From the NCBI GenBank assembly GCA_965601475.1, contig OZ271832.1, forward strand, positions 4,154,001-4,218,000: 64,000 nt of DNA, read 5' to 3'. Numbering within the stretch: position 1 is the stretch's first letter; each line of letters starts with the position of its first letter. Of the stretch, positions 1 to 9,219 are shown one piece after another. The position numbers and the translations under genes are program-made. Below the pieces are notes generated by a model, which was given only the letters and a program-made list of their open reading frames with translations, did not search any database and was not told where the DNA came from. This DNA comes from JAWPMT01 sp965601475 (GTDB lineage Bacteria; Bacteroidota; Bacteroidia; Cytophagales; Cyclobacteriaceae).

Positions 1-3000
1 AGCGCAGAGGCAGCATTTGCAGGAGGTGTCAATGTCATCATCAACCCGGAGTCGACGATGATGATGTCCAAGGGGAATTTTCTCAGTCCTGATGGCTACT
101 GCAAGACGTTCGATGAAAGTGGCAATGGCTATGTAAGAAGTGAAGGCTTGGGCGTCGTCTACTTAAAGACGTTGGACAAGGCCCTGGCAGATGGAAATAA
201 GATTTATGGGGTTGTACGCTCCACAGTCTGCAATTCTGATGGCCATACGCCATCCGGATTCACAGTGCCTAGTGAAGATGCACAAACGAGCATGCTACGT
301 GATGCCTATGCACATGCTGGTATTGACCCTGATAAGGTACAATACATCGAAGCCCATGGTACCGGCACCCCTGTGGGCGACCCCATAGAAACGAAGTCTT
401 TCTCCAACGTCTTTGCAACCAAAAGCAGGGAAAATCCTTTGATGATTGGATCAGTAAAGAGCAATATCGGGCACCTGGAAGGTGCTGCAGGGGTAGCAGG
501 ACTAATTAAGCTTGCTATGTCGATGAAGCATAAGCAGATACCCGGTAACCTGCACTTCCGAAAGATCAATCCAAAAATCGACCTGGAGAACTGGAAACTT
601 CAGGTGGTCAGTGAAAACACCGAATGGCCCGAACCTGCAGATGGCAGCCCTCGGGTAGGCGGTGTCAATTCTTTTGGAGCTGGTGGAACTAATGCCCATC
701 TGGTGCTCGAAGAATACCGGAAAATAGATGAGCCTTTGAAGGAATCCGTTCCTGAAAATCTCTACCTCTTCCATACCAGCGCGATGAATGAAAAAGCCCT
801 GAAGGATCTTTTGGTGGAGTACAGGGCCTACCTAACTCATGCTAATCATAACCTTCGGGACATATGCCACAACGCTGGAAAGCACCGGTCCGATTTGAAA
901 CATCGCATCGCCATCGCCGGCGAAGACAAGGCGGATGTCATCGCCAAGATTGATGCTTATTTGGAGGGCAATGTGCTGTCGGGTGTCGTGGTGGATGAAG
1001 TAGACATCGTGCCTTCAAAACTGGCTTTCATTTTTACCGGACAGGGACCACAGTGGTATGCCATGGGACAAGAGCTTATCGCTACGGAACCCCTCTTTAG
1101 ATCCATTATTCGGGAAATCGAAGGGCATTTCAGCAAAATAGCCGGATGGTCACTGCTCGAGGAGATGAATAAAGATGAAGCCACCACCCGTGTTCATGAT
1201 ACCAGGATTGCACAACCAGCCATTATGGCAATCCAGATCGCTCTGGTCGAACTTTGGAAAAAACACGGCATTACGCCTCAAGGTGTAGTGGGACACTCCA
1301 TTGGCGAAGTTGCCGCGGCCTACACCGCTGGAGCACTTACGCTCGAGCAAGCCGTGCAGGTGATCTTCCACCGGAGCCGTGGTCAACATGCTGCGACGGG
1401 CAAAGGAAAAATGCTGGCCGTAAGCGTTCCTTTGGAAGAGGGAAGAGCGCTTATCAAGGGTGTCGAAGATGTGGTGTCCATTGGTGCTGTAAATGGGCCT
1501 GGAATGGTTGTGCTGTCCGGGGATGAAGCACCATTGCAAAAAATCTCAGCGCAGCTGGAGGAGAAGGACATTTTCAACAAGTTCTTACGTGTTACTGTGC
1601 CTTTCCATTCCCATCATATGGAACCCTTGAAGGATGAATTGATCAGTTCTCTGGAAAGTCTCAAACCGGCAAAAGCAGAAATCGACCTCTACTCCACGGT
1701 TACGGGCAAGAAAGAAAATGGACTTCACCTGGTGAGCGAATATTGGTATGACAACGTAAGACAACCCGTCTATTTCGCGAAGGCATTGGACAAAATGCTG
1801 GAGGATGGTTATGACCTATTCATTGAAATTGGTCCGCATCCGGCACTTTCTGCGGGTGCGGAAGAGATGTTCACGTTGAGAAATGTCAACGCCAATATCT
1901 TCCCATCCATCAAAAGGAAGGAACCTGAAAAACTTCGATTTCTACAGACCCTTGGGTCGCTTTACGCAAAAGGTGTCGACCTGAACTGGGATGCCATCTA
2001 TCCGGAGGGCAATCGTATCTATGATCTGCCTAATTACCAGTGGGACCTGAAGTCGTTTTGGTTTGAATCCTCCAATCACAGAAAGCGAAGGTTGGAGAAG
2101 AAGGGGCATCCTTTGATTGCCGCAACAGACCAATCAGGACTGCACAGTACGACTCACAATTTCGACATTTTGCTGGATAGGCATATCGACCCGTACATAG
2201 ATGACCACAAGGTGGATGACATGATCATCTTCCCCGGTACAGGTCACCTGGAGATAGCCACAGCTGCAGCCAAACAGGCTTTTGGCGATCGCTTCTCATT
2301 TATCGAGGATGTCAATTTCGAAAATGCACTGTTTCTTCCGGAAGAAGGAGAGCGGTACGAGGTACGTGTCGAAGTGTACTCGGATGAAGAGAAATACTGG
2401 ATTCTGAGTCGGGACGCGAGCCAACCTGATGCAGCCTGGACGAAGCATTCCAATGGTAAGATGAATGTCCTGGGGGATGCATTTGTCTCTAACTCGGTGG
2501 ACCTGGAAGAAATCCGCGAAAGGGTCAATGACCGACTTCCAGTGCAGCCAATGTATATGGAATTGAAGAAAAGTGGCCTGTACTATGGGCCAGCCTTCAA
2601 ATCCATCAAAAAACTGTGGGTCGTGGATGATGAGGTGCTCAGTATGGTCGAACTGCATGAATCCCTCAAGCACAATATCGCCTCTTACTACTTACATCCC
2701 AGTGTTTTGGATGCCTGTTTGCATACCATTTTCGCCGCCAAAATGACAGATGACGACGAAGAAAGGGGCATTTTTCTACCTACCCATATTGATCGTTACA
2801 AATTCCACCAAAGGCCTAAGTCAGAAGTGGTATATAGCTACGTCAAAGTGGCGGAAGCCAGTTCCCAATACCTCAAGGGCGATTTCTGGATTCTGAATGA
2901 AGACGGCACCCTGGTTGCAGAAATCCAGGGTTTGGATTGCAAGTACATTGAGGGGTCGCGCTCCAATGAGGAGGATATTGCCTATTCAGGTTGCTACGCG

Positions 3001-6000
3001 TACGAGTGGGCTGAGGCCGATGATTTCGCTTTCAAGCCAGCTGACAATGCCATTTTGTTGCTCAATGAAAAAGGATTTGAGTGGCCAGGTTTCAAGGAAA
3101 AGCTGCAGGCTCTGGGGACCTCTGTAATCGATGCTGGCATATCAGATTTTGAGGACCGGGATGCTGTAAGGGCCGTGCTTCATGAGGTCAAAGCGGCACA
3201 CCCGACCATGAATCGGCTGGTCATCACATTGCCGCTGCAAACCAGGAACGATCACATGGAAGAATCCTCCGTCGATCTCTCCTGGAAGTTGTTGAATGTT
3301 TTCAATGCCATCATTGAGGAAGAATTGCAGCTCTCTGTCTGGGTTGTCAATGAGCAAGCAGACCTGGTGACAGAGGACGACGCCAGTATCAATTTGCAGC
3401 AATCTGTCACTTTTGGTCTCTCTCGAGTACTGGTCAATGAATATCCCATGGCTCAGGTGAAGATTGCTGATCTTGGTGACCGGACCGATGACAGGGAACT
3501 TACAGCTTTAGCAAAGCGTATTGCCTCAACCTCAAATGGAGGTGACGAAAGTGATTTTGCCTTTAGAAAAGACAAAGTCTTCGTCAAGAGACTTGAAGTC
3601 GTGACACAACATGCTGCCCAGGAAAAGGCAGTAGCGATACTACCGGCTTCAGGGGGCTACTACCAGACCATACTTAAAGAAAGCGGGATTTTGGATTCCA
3701 TTGGCTTCCAACAGGTGATGCCGTTTGATGTTGGTGAGGCAGAGGTCGAGATTGATGTCAAGGCAGCGGGACTCAACTTCAAGGACGTTTTAAATCTCAA
3801 TGGGCTACTGACCGAAGAAAGCGTGGCCGGAGGTCTGGTTGGTGCTCAGCTTGGTTTGGAGTGCAGTGGGGTTGTTTCGCAAGTTGGCCCATCAGTCACT
3901 CACGTGAAGGTGGGGGATAGGGTACTGGCTTTTTCGCCCAATTCATTTGCAGGCAAGGTGGTCACACCTGGGCATTGCGTGGCAAAAATTCCGGATCATG
4001 TCTCTTTTGAGGAGGCGGCTACCATTACGCTTGTGTACCTGACAGCTTATCACTGTATGTTCAATCTGGGACAGATGGAAGCAGGAGAATCCATTCTGAT
4101 TCATTCAGCTACCGGTGGCGTCGGATTGGCAGCTGTAGCTTTGGCGCAACTTCGTGGGTTGGAGATTCATGCTACCGCTGGTACAGAGGAGAAGCGCGCT
4201 ATGCTGGTCGAGATGGGTATAAATTATGTATACGACAGTCGGTCGCTGACCTTTTATGACGATTTGATGACCAATACCGAAGGTGTCGGCGTTGACCTTG
4301 TATTGAATTCCCTGAGTGGCAAGGCGATCATTCAGAGCATAAAATGCCTCAAACCTTTTGGACGATTCGTAGAAATCGGAAAGACGGAGATTTACAATGA
4401 TATGAGCCTTCAACTGAAAAGGTTTGGGAATAACCTGAGCTATTTCGCGGTTGACATTGACCGGTTGATGGCGCAACGTCCTACCAAAGCCGCGAGGCTG
4501 ATGCGGGATGTAATTGAGTTGTTTGAGGAAAAACAGGTTGCACCCCACCCTTATACATCTTTCAAGATCAATGCCATCAGAGATGCAATAGATTACCTGG
4601 CAAAAGGTAAGCATATTGGCAAGGTGGTGTTGTCTATGGAAGATCAGAAAGTAGAAGCACTGCCACCTGAAAGCCTTCGTTTCTCTCAAGATCGCAGCTA
4701 CATCATCACCGGTGGAGCCAGTGGCTTGGGTATTGAATTGGCAAAATGGATGGTCGACAAAGGTGCGAAACACCTGGCCTTGGTCAGTAGAAGTGGGCCG
4801 AAGACCGACTACGACCGCGGTTGGATTGAGCAAATCAGAAGTCAAGGTGTCAATGTGCATGTTGAAAAGTTGGACCTTTCGTCCAGTGAATCGGTAGCGC
4901 AGATGGTGCAAAGGGTGAATGCCGAAGTGCCTTTGGCTGGTGTCATTCATGGCGCGGCAGTACTTCAGGATGCCACCATTCAGCGTATGGATAAGGATTT
5001 GTTTAGAAAGGTATTTGTTCCCAAGGCTATGGGTGCATGGAATCTCCACGAAGCTACCGAAGGTATGAACCTGCAGTTCTTCTTATCGCTTTCCTCGATT
5101 TCTTCCGTTTTTGGATTACCCGGTCAGGCCAATTACTCGTCAGCCAATAACTTTTTGGATAAACTGGTCACTTATCGCAAATCCAGGGGTTTGCCAGCAC
5201 AGAGTGTGAATCTCGGTGTGCTGGGACAGTACGCTGGTATGTCCAAAGAAGGAGGTAATGTGCTCAAGGTATTGGAAAACCAGGGATGGCTTCCGCTTAC
5301 AATAAAGCAGGTAACCAGCAAAATCGAACGTGTCCTTCTTGAGGGTGATGTGATCCGCATGGCAGCCAATATAGATTGGCTACGCTTTCGGGAGTTCTTT
5401 CACCATTTGAAATCCGATGCAAGGTTTAAGGCGTTGCTGTCCGATGAGAACCTCAAATCTGAAAGTACGAAATCCGGTGGTGACAGTCTCAAAGACCAAA
5501 TCCTGGCGGCCAATGGTGAAGGTAAGACCATGCTAGCCGGGAGTCTGAAGGATGCGCTGGCCAGAATACTGGGTACTACGCCAGACAAGCTTGATGAGCA
5601 GAAGTCCGTATCTGCTATCGGCCTTGATTCTTTGATGATGAACCAGCTGAGAAACTGGATTCTCCAAAAACTGGAGTTCAACTATCCGCTCATGAAGTTG
5701 TCGAAAGGACCAAGTATCATGGAGATTGCTGAGCACATATTAGCGCATCTGGCTGCAGGAGGTACGGAAGACCAGCATCAGGATGAATCAGGCATCACCA
5801 CGGAGCAGGATATCGAAGTGGTGAATAAGTGGTTTGTACACCGCAAATCAGAGGAACTTCAAGCGGATAAGTTGAAGATCTTTATGTTCCACTCCATGGG
5901 AGCTGGTGCTTCCATGTTCAATGATTTTCTCTATGATGCGCCGGAAGGAACGGACGTTTATGCCGTGCAGTTGCCAGGTAGGGAAAATCGGAAAGATGAG

Positions 6001-6579
6001 ATGCTTTATACCGATCTCAATCAGCTATTGGATGATCTCGAGGTCGCTATACTGCCATTGCTGGATTCAGATTTTGTGATGTACGGCCATAGTTTTGGTG
6101 GGATCATCGCCTTTGAGTTGACGAGAAGGTTGAGAAATGGATATGGTAAGGAGCCACTTCATTTTTTCAGCTCAGCGACAATGGCCCCTCAGATGACAGT
6201 CACCTGGAAAAACCGGGATGTACTGAAGCAATCGGCGATTTCCTCTAACTCCGAACAGAAGCTGATTGGCCTTATGTCTTACATTGATGATCTGGACTAC
6301 GTGAAGAAGATTCTTCCGATCCTTCGGTTAGATATGGCGCTACTCATAGGCTATGACTATGAGGATGACAGGGAATTTGCCTTCCCTATTACAGTCTTTT
6401 CTGCCATTGAAGATGAAGTGACCTTGCCGGAGGAAATGGCGCCATGGCAGGCCCATACCAATTCCATATTCAGGCAGGAGCTGGTTCATGGGGACCATTG
6501 GTTTGTGAGTCGAAATAAAGACTTCATCAGAGATCAAATCAGTAGGGACCTGGAAATGCATCGTGTAACCGTCTCCTAA
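1..6579 (+). CDS. Fully reducing type I polyketide synthase with C-terminal thioesterase (5' end outside window)
   Basis: The reading frame is open from base 1, so the gene starts upstream; 2192 residues are visible. Order, counting residues from base 1: ketosynthase remainder 1-238, with EAHGTGT near nt 349 and KSNIGHLEG near nt 457 carrying both catalytic histidines (the active-site Cys lies just outside); acyltransferase about 341-640 with GHSIGE at nt 1291, which favours malonyl-CoA; dehydratase about 700-990 with HxxxDxxxxP near nt 2205 and DACLH at nt 2710; a catalytically empty KR-structural segment about 990-1200; enoylreductase about 1226-1545 with ATGGVG near nt 4108; ketoreductase about 1562-1750 with TGGASGLG near nt 4708 and NYSSANNF near nt 5131; ACP with GLDSL, Ser at nt 5629; and a type II-like thioesterase with GHSFGG, Ser at nt 6091, and GDHWF. 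No methyltransferase was seen. One pass would reduce a beta-keto group completely. The product is unknown. The phosphopantetheinyl transferase just downstream probably activates the ACP. Confidence 0.95.
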   Translation, partial: SAEAAFAGGVNVIINPESTMMMSKGNFLSPDGYCKTFDESGNGYVRSEGLGVVYLKTLDKALADGNKIYGVVRSTVCNSDGHTPSGFTVPSEDAQTSMLRDAYAHAGIDPDKVQYIEAHGTGTPVGDPIETKSFSNVFATKSRENPLMIGSVKSNIGHLEGAAGVAGLIKLAMSMKHKQIPGNLHFRKINPKIDLENWKLQVVSENTEWPEPADGSPRVGGVNSFGAGGTNAHLVLEEYRKIDEPLKESVPENLYLFHTSAMNEKALKDLLVEYRAYLTHANHNLRDICHNAGKHRSDLKHRIAIAGEDKADVIAKIDAYLEGNVLSGVVVDEVDIVPSKLAFIFTGQGPQWYAMGQELIATEPLFRSIIREIEGHFSKIAGWSLLEEMNKDEATTRVHDTRIAQPAIMAIQIALVELWKKHGITPQGVVGHSIGEVAAAYTAGALTLEQAVQVIFHRSRGQHAATGKGKMLAVSVPLEEGRALIKGVEDVVSIGAVNGPGMVVLSGDEAPLQKISAQLEEKDIFNKFLRVTVPFHSHHMEPLKDELISSLESLKPAKAEIDLYSTVTGKKENGLHLVSEYWYDNVRQPVYFAKALDKMLEDGYDLFIEIGPHPALSAGAEEMFTLRNVNANIFPSIKRKEPEKLRFLQTLGSLYAKGVDLNWDAIYPEGNRIYDLPNYQWDLKSFWFESSNHRKRRLEKKGHPLIAATDQSGLHSTTHNFDILLDRHIDPYIDDHKVDDMIIFPGTGHLEIATAAAKQAFGDRFSFIEDVNFENALFLPEEGERYEVRVEVYSDEEKYWILSRDASQPDAAWTKHSNGKMNVLGDAFVSNSVDLEEIRERVNDRLPVQPMYMELKKSGLYYGPAFKSIKKLWVVDDEVLSMVELHESLKHNIASYYLHPSVLDACLHTIFAAKMTDDDEERGIFLPTHIDRYKFHQRPKSEVVYSYVKVAEASSQYLKGDFWILNEDGTLVAEIQGLDCKYIEGSRSNEEDIAYSGCYAYEWAEADDFAFKPADNAILLLNEKGFEWPGFKEKLQALGTSVIDAGISDFEDRDAVRAVLHEVKAAHPTMNRLVITLPLQTRNDHMEESSVDLSWKLLNVFNAIIEEELQLSVWVVNEQADLVTEDDASINLQQSVTFGLSRVLVNEYPMAQVKIADLGDRTDDRELTALAKRIASTSNGGDESDFAFRKDKVFVKRLEVVTQHAAQEKAVAILPASGGYYQTILKESGILDSIGFQQVMPFDVGEAEVEIDVKAAGLNFKDVLNLNGLLTEESVAGGLVGAQLGLECSGVVSQVGPSVTHVKVGDRVLAFSPNSFAGKVVTPGHCVAKIPDHVSFEEAATITLVYLTAYHCMFNLGQMEAGESILIHSATGGVGLAAVALAQLRGLEIHATAGTEEKRAMLVEMGINYVYDSRSLTFYDDLMTNTEGVGVDLVLNSLSGKAIIQSIKCLKPFGRFVEIGKTEIYNDMSLQLKRFGNNLSYFAVDIDRLMAQRPTKAARLMRDVIELFEEKQVAPHPYTSFKINAIRDAIDYLAKGKHIGKVVLSMEDQKVEALPPESLRFSQDRSYIITGGASGLGIELAKWMVDKGAKHLALVSRSGPKTDYDRGWIEQIRSQGVNVHVEKLDLSSSESVAQMVQRVNAEVPLAGVIHGAAVLQDATIQRMDKDLFRKVFVPKAMGAWNLHEATEGMNLQFFLSLSSISSVFGLPGQANYSSANNFLDKLVTYRKSRGLPAQSVNLGVLGQYAGMSKEGGNVLKVLENQGWLPLTIKQVTSKIERVLLEGDVIRMAANIDWLRFREFFHHLKSDARFKALLSDENLKSESTKSGGDSLKDQILAANGEGKTMLAGSLKDALARILGTTPDKLDEQKSVSAIGLDSLMMNQLRNWILQKLEFNYPLMKLSKGPSIMEIAEHILAHLAAGGTEDQHQDESGITTEQDIEVVNKWFVHRKSEELQADKLKIFMFHSMGAGASMFNDFLYDAPEGTDVYAVQLPGRENRKDEMLYTDLNQLLDDLEVAILPLLDSDFVMYGHSFGGIIAFELTRRLRNGYGKEPLHFFSSATMAPQMTVTWKNRDVLKQSAISSNSEQKLIGLMSYIDDLDYVKKILPILRLDMALLIGYDYEDDREFAFPITVFSAIEDEVTLPEEMAPWQAHTNSIFRQELVHGDHWFVSRNKDFIRDQISRDLEMHRVTVS

Positions 6580-6600
6580 GGGCGAGGTTTTGCAATGATG

Positions 6601-6632
6601 AAACGTCGGTGTTTGGCCGACGTTTCCTTTTC
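6601..6632 (+). terminator. Terminator-like hairpin between PKS and phosphopantetheinyl transferase
   Basis: A perfect 9-bp inverted repeat (AAACGTCGG at 6601-6609 and CCGACGTTT at 6617-6625) with a 7-nt loop is followed by CCTTTTC. It lies 21 bp after the PKS stop codon and ends about 10 bp before the chosen start of the next gene. The U-tract is short, so termination may be only partial. Confidence 0.6.
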
Positions 6633-6641
6633 ATTCAAGCT

Positions 6642-7274
6642 ATGGTGGAATTGAAACTCCCAGCGGGCGTGGTGGCATCTTTTACCACCACCTCCATTGA
6701 TGAGCACGAACTATTTCCTCCTGAGAGGTTGATATGTCAATCTTACGAACCCGACAGAAAGCAAGACTTTGTCAGAGGTAGATATTGCGCACACGAATGT
6801 CTCCGTCGACTTAGCTTCCCCCAACCAGTAGCAAAGTCTGAGCTTGGAGCTCCGCTTTGGCCCGAAGGTCTTACAGGTTCTATCAGTCATAGTAGGCATC
6901 TGGCAGGAGCGATTTTGGCGAAAAAAGGGCGTTTTCGTTCCTTGGGTCTCGATATTGAAGTTGTTGGCAGAATTACACCTGATCTGTGGCCGGTGATTTT
7001 CACCAAAGCGGAAATGGATTTTCTGATCCGGCAACGTCTTCCGGATAGGTGGAGTACTTTCATCTTTTCTGCAAAAGAGGCCTTCTATAAGATGCAGTAT
7101 CCAATGACCAAAGCAGGTATGGAAGCTGAAGACCTCGAGGTAGTCGTGGGAGATGCCGGTGTAATATTCCGCGCCAAAGACAGCTTTCTAAGTCAATTGT
7201 CCAAAGACTGTGTCATCCACTACACGCTCTCCGACAGGCATGTGATTTCGTCCGTGCTCCTGGAGAACAGATAG
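6642..7274 (+). CDS. 4'-phosphopantetheinyl transferase (Sfp/EntD superfamily)
   Basis: This enzyme moves the phosphopantetheine arm of coenzyme A onto the conserved serine of carrier proteins. It has 210 residues from the ATG at 6642. Family motifs are GSISHS, GLDIEVVGR (the magnesium-binding Asp/Glu pair) and FSAKEAFYK (the WxxKEA-type motif). The N-terminal half, with RGRYCAHECL, resembles the EntD branch. A GTG at 6609 in the same frame would add 11 residues but falls inside the hairpin before the gene, so the ATG is preferred. It sits 62 bp after the polyketide synthase on the same strand, and the ACP of that synthase is its obvious candidate substrate. It could also serve other carrier proteins in the genome. 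Confidence 0.9.
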   Translation: MVELKLPAGVVASFTTTSIDEHELFPPERLICQSYEPDRKQDFVRGRYCAHECLRRLSFPQPVAKSELGAPLWPEGLTGSISHSRHLAGAILAKKGRFRSLGLDIEVVGRITPDLWPVIFTKAEMDFLIRQRLPDRWSTFIFSAKEAFYKMQYPMTKAGMEAEDLEVVVGDAGVIFRAKDSFLSQLSKDCVIHYTLSDRHVISSVLLENR

Positions 7275-7485
7275 CTCTGATTCACCCACTTCCTCGATCG
7301 CCAATTGGCAAAGGACTTCCCCACAACACCAAACAAAACCTAAGGTGGTAGCCTACCTTGCAGGGTGGAACAGGCCGCCTCTGCGAATACCAGAGTAATC
7401 GAGACTTCACAACCACTCAATTGAGAATTATATCCATTAGGCGAGTTTATTACAATGTTCTGGCAGAAATGGCTACTTTAGCTTT

Positions 7486-9219
7486 ATGCTAAGAGCGACT
7501 TTCATAGTTGTACTTTTGGTTACTACCCAGCTGACAAATGCACAAATACTACCACTCTCCAAGAAGGACTCAGGAGTGGTGTTGCAAAGCCTGGAGAAGT
7601 ATCAAAATCTATTGGACCAAAATGACTTGCGTGGTGCCTCCGGGGCATTGAATGACGTTGCGTTTGTCTATTGGAACAATAACCATTACCTGGAAGCCGC
7701 CAACTACTACGAGCAATCCCTGGACCTCAATAAGAAAGTTGCCAATGAAAATGGCATTGCCATGATCAACAACAACCTGGGTATGCTTTATGCAGATCTC
7801 GGTAGGTATGAGGAATCTCTGGAAAAATTCACATTGACGCTTGCGGCACGCCGATCCGGGGATGAAAAAATCGGCATTATATCGGCTTTGATCAATATGT
7901 CTGTGGTGTTGAATAACCTGAAGCGCTATGAGGAATCCGTTGAGCGCCTGGGAGAGGCACTGGACATTGCCCGGGAATTATATGACAAGCAGCAAATGAG
8001 GAGTGTCTATGGTATGTTATCCGAGACCTACGAAAAGATGGGAGATGTGGAAAGGTCGCTGCAGTATTTCGAACTCTACAAGACTTTTCATGAAGATATC
8101 CAGCGCGAGGAAATCAAGACGGTAAATCAGGAATTGCGGAAAGAACGCGTAGCCAAGGAGTTGCTGGCCGCACAAAAAGCACAACAGGAAAACGAGCTTC
8201 TGAAGCAAAAACTGGAACTCTACGAGCAGGCGGAGGAGATCAGTCTGAAAGATTCCATCAATGAGAGCTTGTACTCTAGCCTGTCTCGACAGCAGGTAGA
8301 GATGCAATTACTCGAAAGGGACAAGCAGCTTTCTGAACTGGAATCCGCCGCACGTGAGGTAGAAAACGAACAATTGCAGAAGGAAAAGACCTACCTGCGG
8401 AATATACTGATCACGATGGTTTTTGCTGGTTTCATCATTGCTGGCCTTATTTTCTATATCAGCAGGAGAACACGACTCCACAACCAGACCCTGAAGGAGA
8501 AGAACGCATCCATTGAGGCCCAGAAGAGGGACTTGGAAATTGCCAACAGTACCAAGGATCGCATCTTTTCTATCATTTCTCATGACCTGAGAAGTCCGAT
8601 CAGCTCTTTGCAAGGATTTTTTGCGGCCATAGAGAACTTTGATCTGCCCAAGACACTCAAAGGCGCATTTGCAGACGTGGAGGCAGAACTGGCCAACAGT
8701 GCCACCCTTCTGGAAAACCTCTTGAACTGGTCCAAGGCGCAGATTCGAAATCGGGAGCCTGCATATGAAGAATTCCAGGTCAGTGAGCTGGTGGATCAAA
8801 GCTTCAGGCTTCTGAAGGAAGTAGCGAAGAAAAAGGACATCAATCTGGTCAATCACGTCAAAGAATCTGACTACCTCAAGAGCGATCCGCGGATGGTCGA
8901 TATTGTGGTTCGCAATATCATCCAAAATGCAGTTAAGTTCACTCCGAAAGGTGGGTCTGTCGAGGTTAGGTTTGCCCAAATAGACAGAGACGCATACATC
9001 TCCATTAGGGATACTGGGGTAGGCATGCCGCCGGATAAGGTGCAGCAGCTTTTTGACATCACAAAAAACCGGAGTTCGCTTGGAACGGCCAACGAGCGAG
9101 GCTCTGGACTGGGTTTGATTTTGTGCAAGCAATTGATAGAGAAGTTGGGAGGTACATTGGGCGTCAGAAGCGAACCAGGAGAAGGTTCGGAGTTCAAACT
9201 AAATTTCTCAAATGGATAG
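7486..9219 (+). CDS. TPR-containing membrane sensor histidine kinase
   Basis: The 577-residue protein starts with a signal peptide (MLRATFIVVLLVTTQ) followed by about four tetratricopeptide repeats (residues about 35-205), for example NNLGMLYADLGRYEESLEKF. A charged coiled-coil stretch (about 205-300) leads to one membrane helix at about 306-326. The cytoplasmic part has a HisKA H-box with SHDLRSP (His366) and an HATPase domain with NAVKFTP (N-box, Asn481), DTGVGM and GSGLGL. The TPR part should therefore lie in the periplasm. No receiver domain is attached and no response regulator gene is adjacent, so its output partner is unknown. The last 8 bp overlap the next gene, which suggests co-translation. 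The 211-bp upstream gap should hold the promoter, but no convincing box was found. Confidence 0.93.
   Translation: MLRATFIVVLLVTTQLTNAQILPLSKKDSGVVLQSLEKYQNLLDQNDLRGASGALNDVAFVYWNNNHYLEAANYYEQSLDLNKKVANENGIAMINNNLGMLYADLGRYEESLEKFTLTLAARRSGDEKIGIISALINMSVVLNNLKRYEESVERLGEALDIARELYDKQQMRSVYGMLSETYEKMGDVERSLQYFELYKTFHEDIQREEIKTVNQELRKERVAKELLAAQKAQQENELLKQKLELYEQAEEISLKDSINESLYSSLSRQQVEMQLLERDKQLSELESAAREVENEQLQKEKTYLRNILITMVFAGFIIAGLIFYISRRTRLHNQTLKEKNASIEAQKRDLEIANSTKDRIFSIISHDLRSPISSLQGFFAAIENFDLPKTLKGAFADVEAELANSATLLENLLNWSKAQIRNREPAYEEFQVSELVDQSFRLLKEVAKKKDINLVNHVKESDYLKSDPRMVDIVVRNIIQNAVKFTPKGGSVEVRFAQIDRDAYISIRDTGVGMPPDKVQQLFDITKNRSSLGTANERGSGLGLILCKQLIEKLGGTLGVRSEPGEGSEFKLNFSNG

Noticed and set aside
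58..60. ATG at 58 as the start of the polyketide synthase
   Set aside because: The frame is open and reads as conserved ketosynthase sequence from base 1; the active-site cysteine region must lie upstream.
4105..5049. 314-residue antisense frame opposite the polyketide synthase
   Set aside because: It lies wholly within conserved ER and KR coding sequence on the other strand and has no domain of its own.
6609..6641. GTG start for the phosphopantetheinyl transferase
   Set aside because: It lies in the hairpin, and the added residues do not resemble the family; the ATG at 6642 fits.
8308..9132. 274-residue antisense frame opposite the first histidine kinase
   Set aside because: It is a shadow of the kinase domain coding sequence with no recognisable family.
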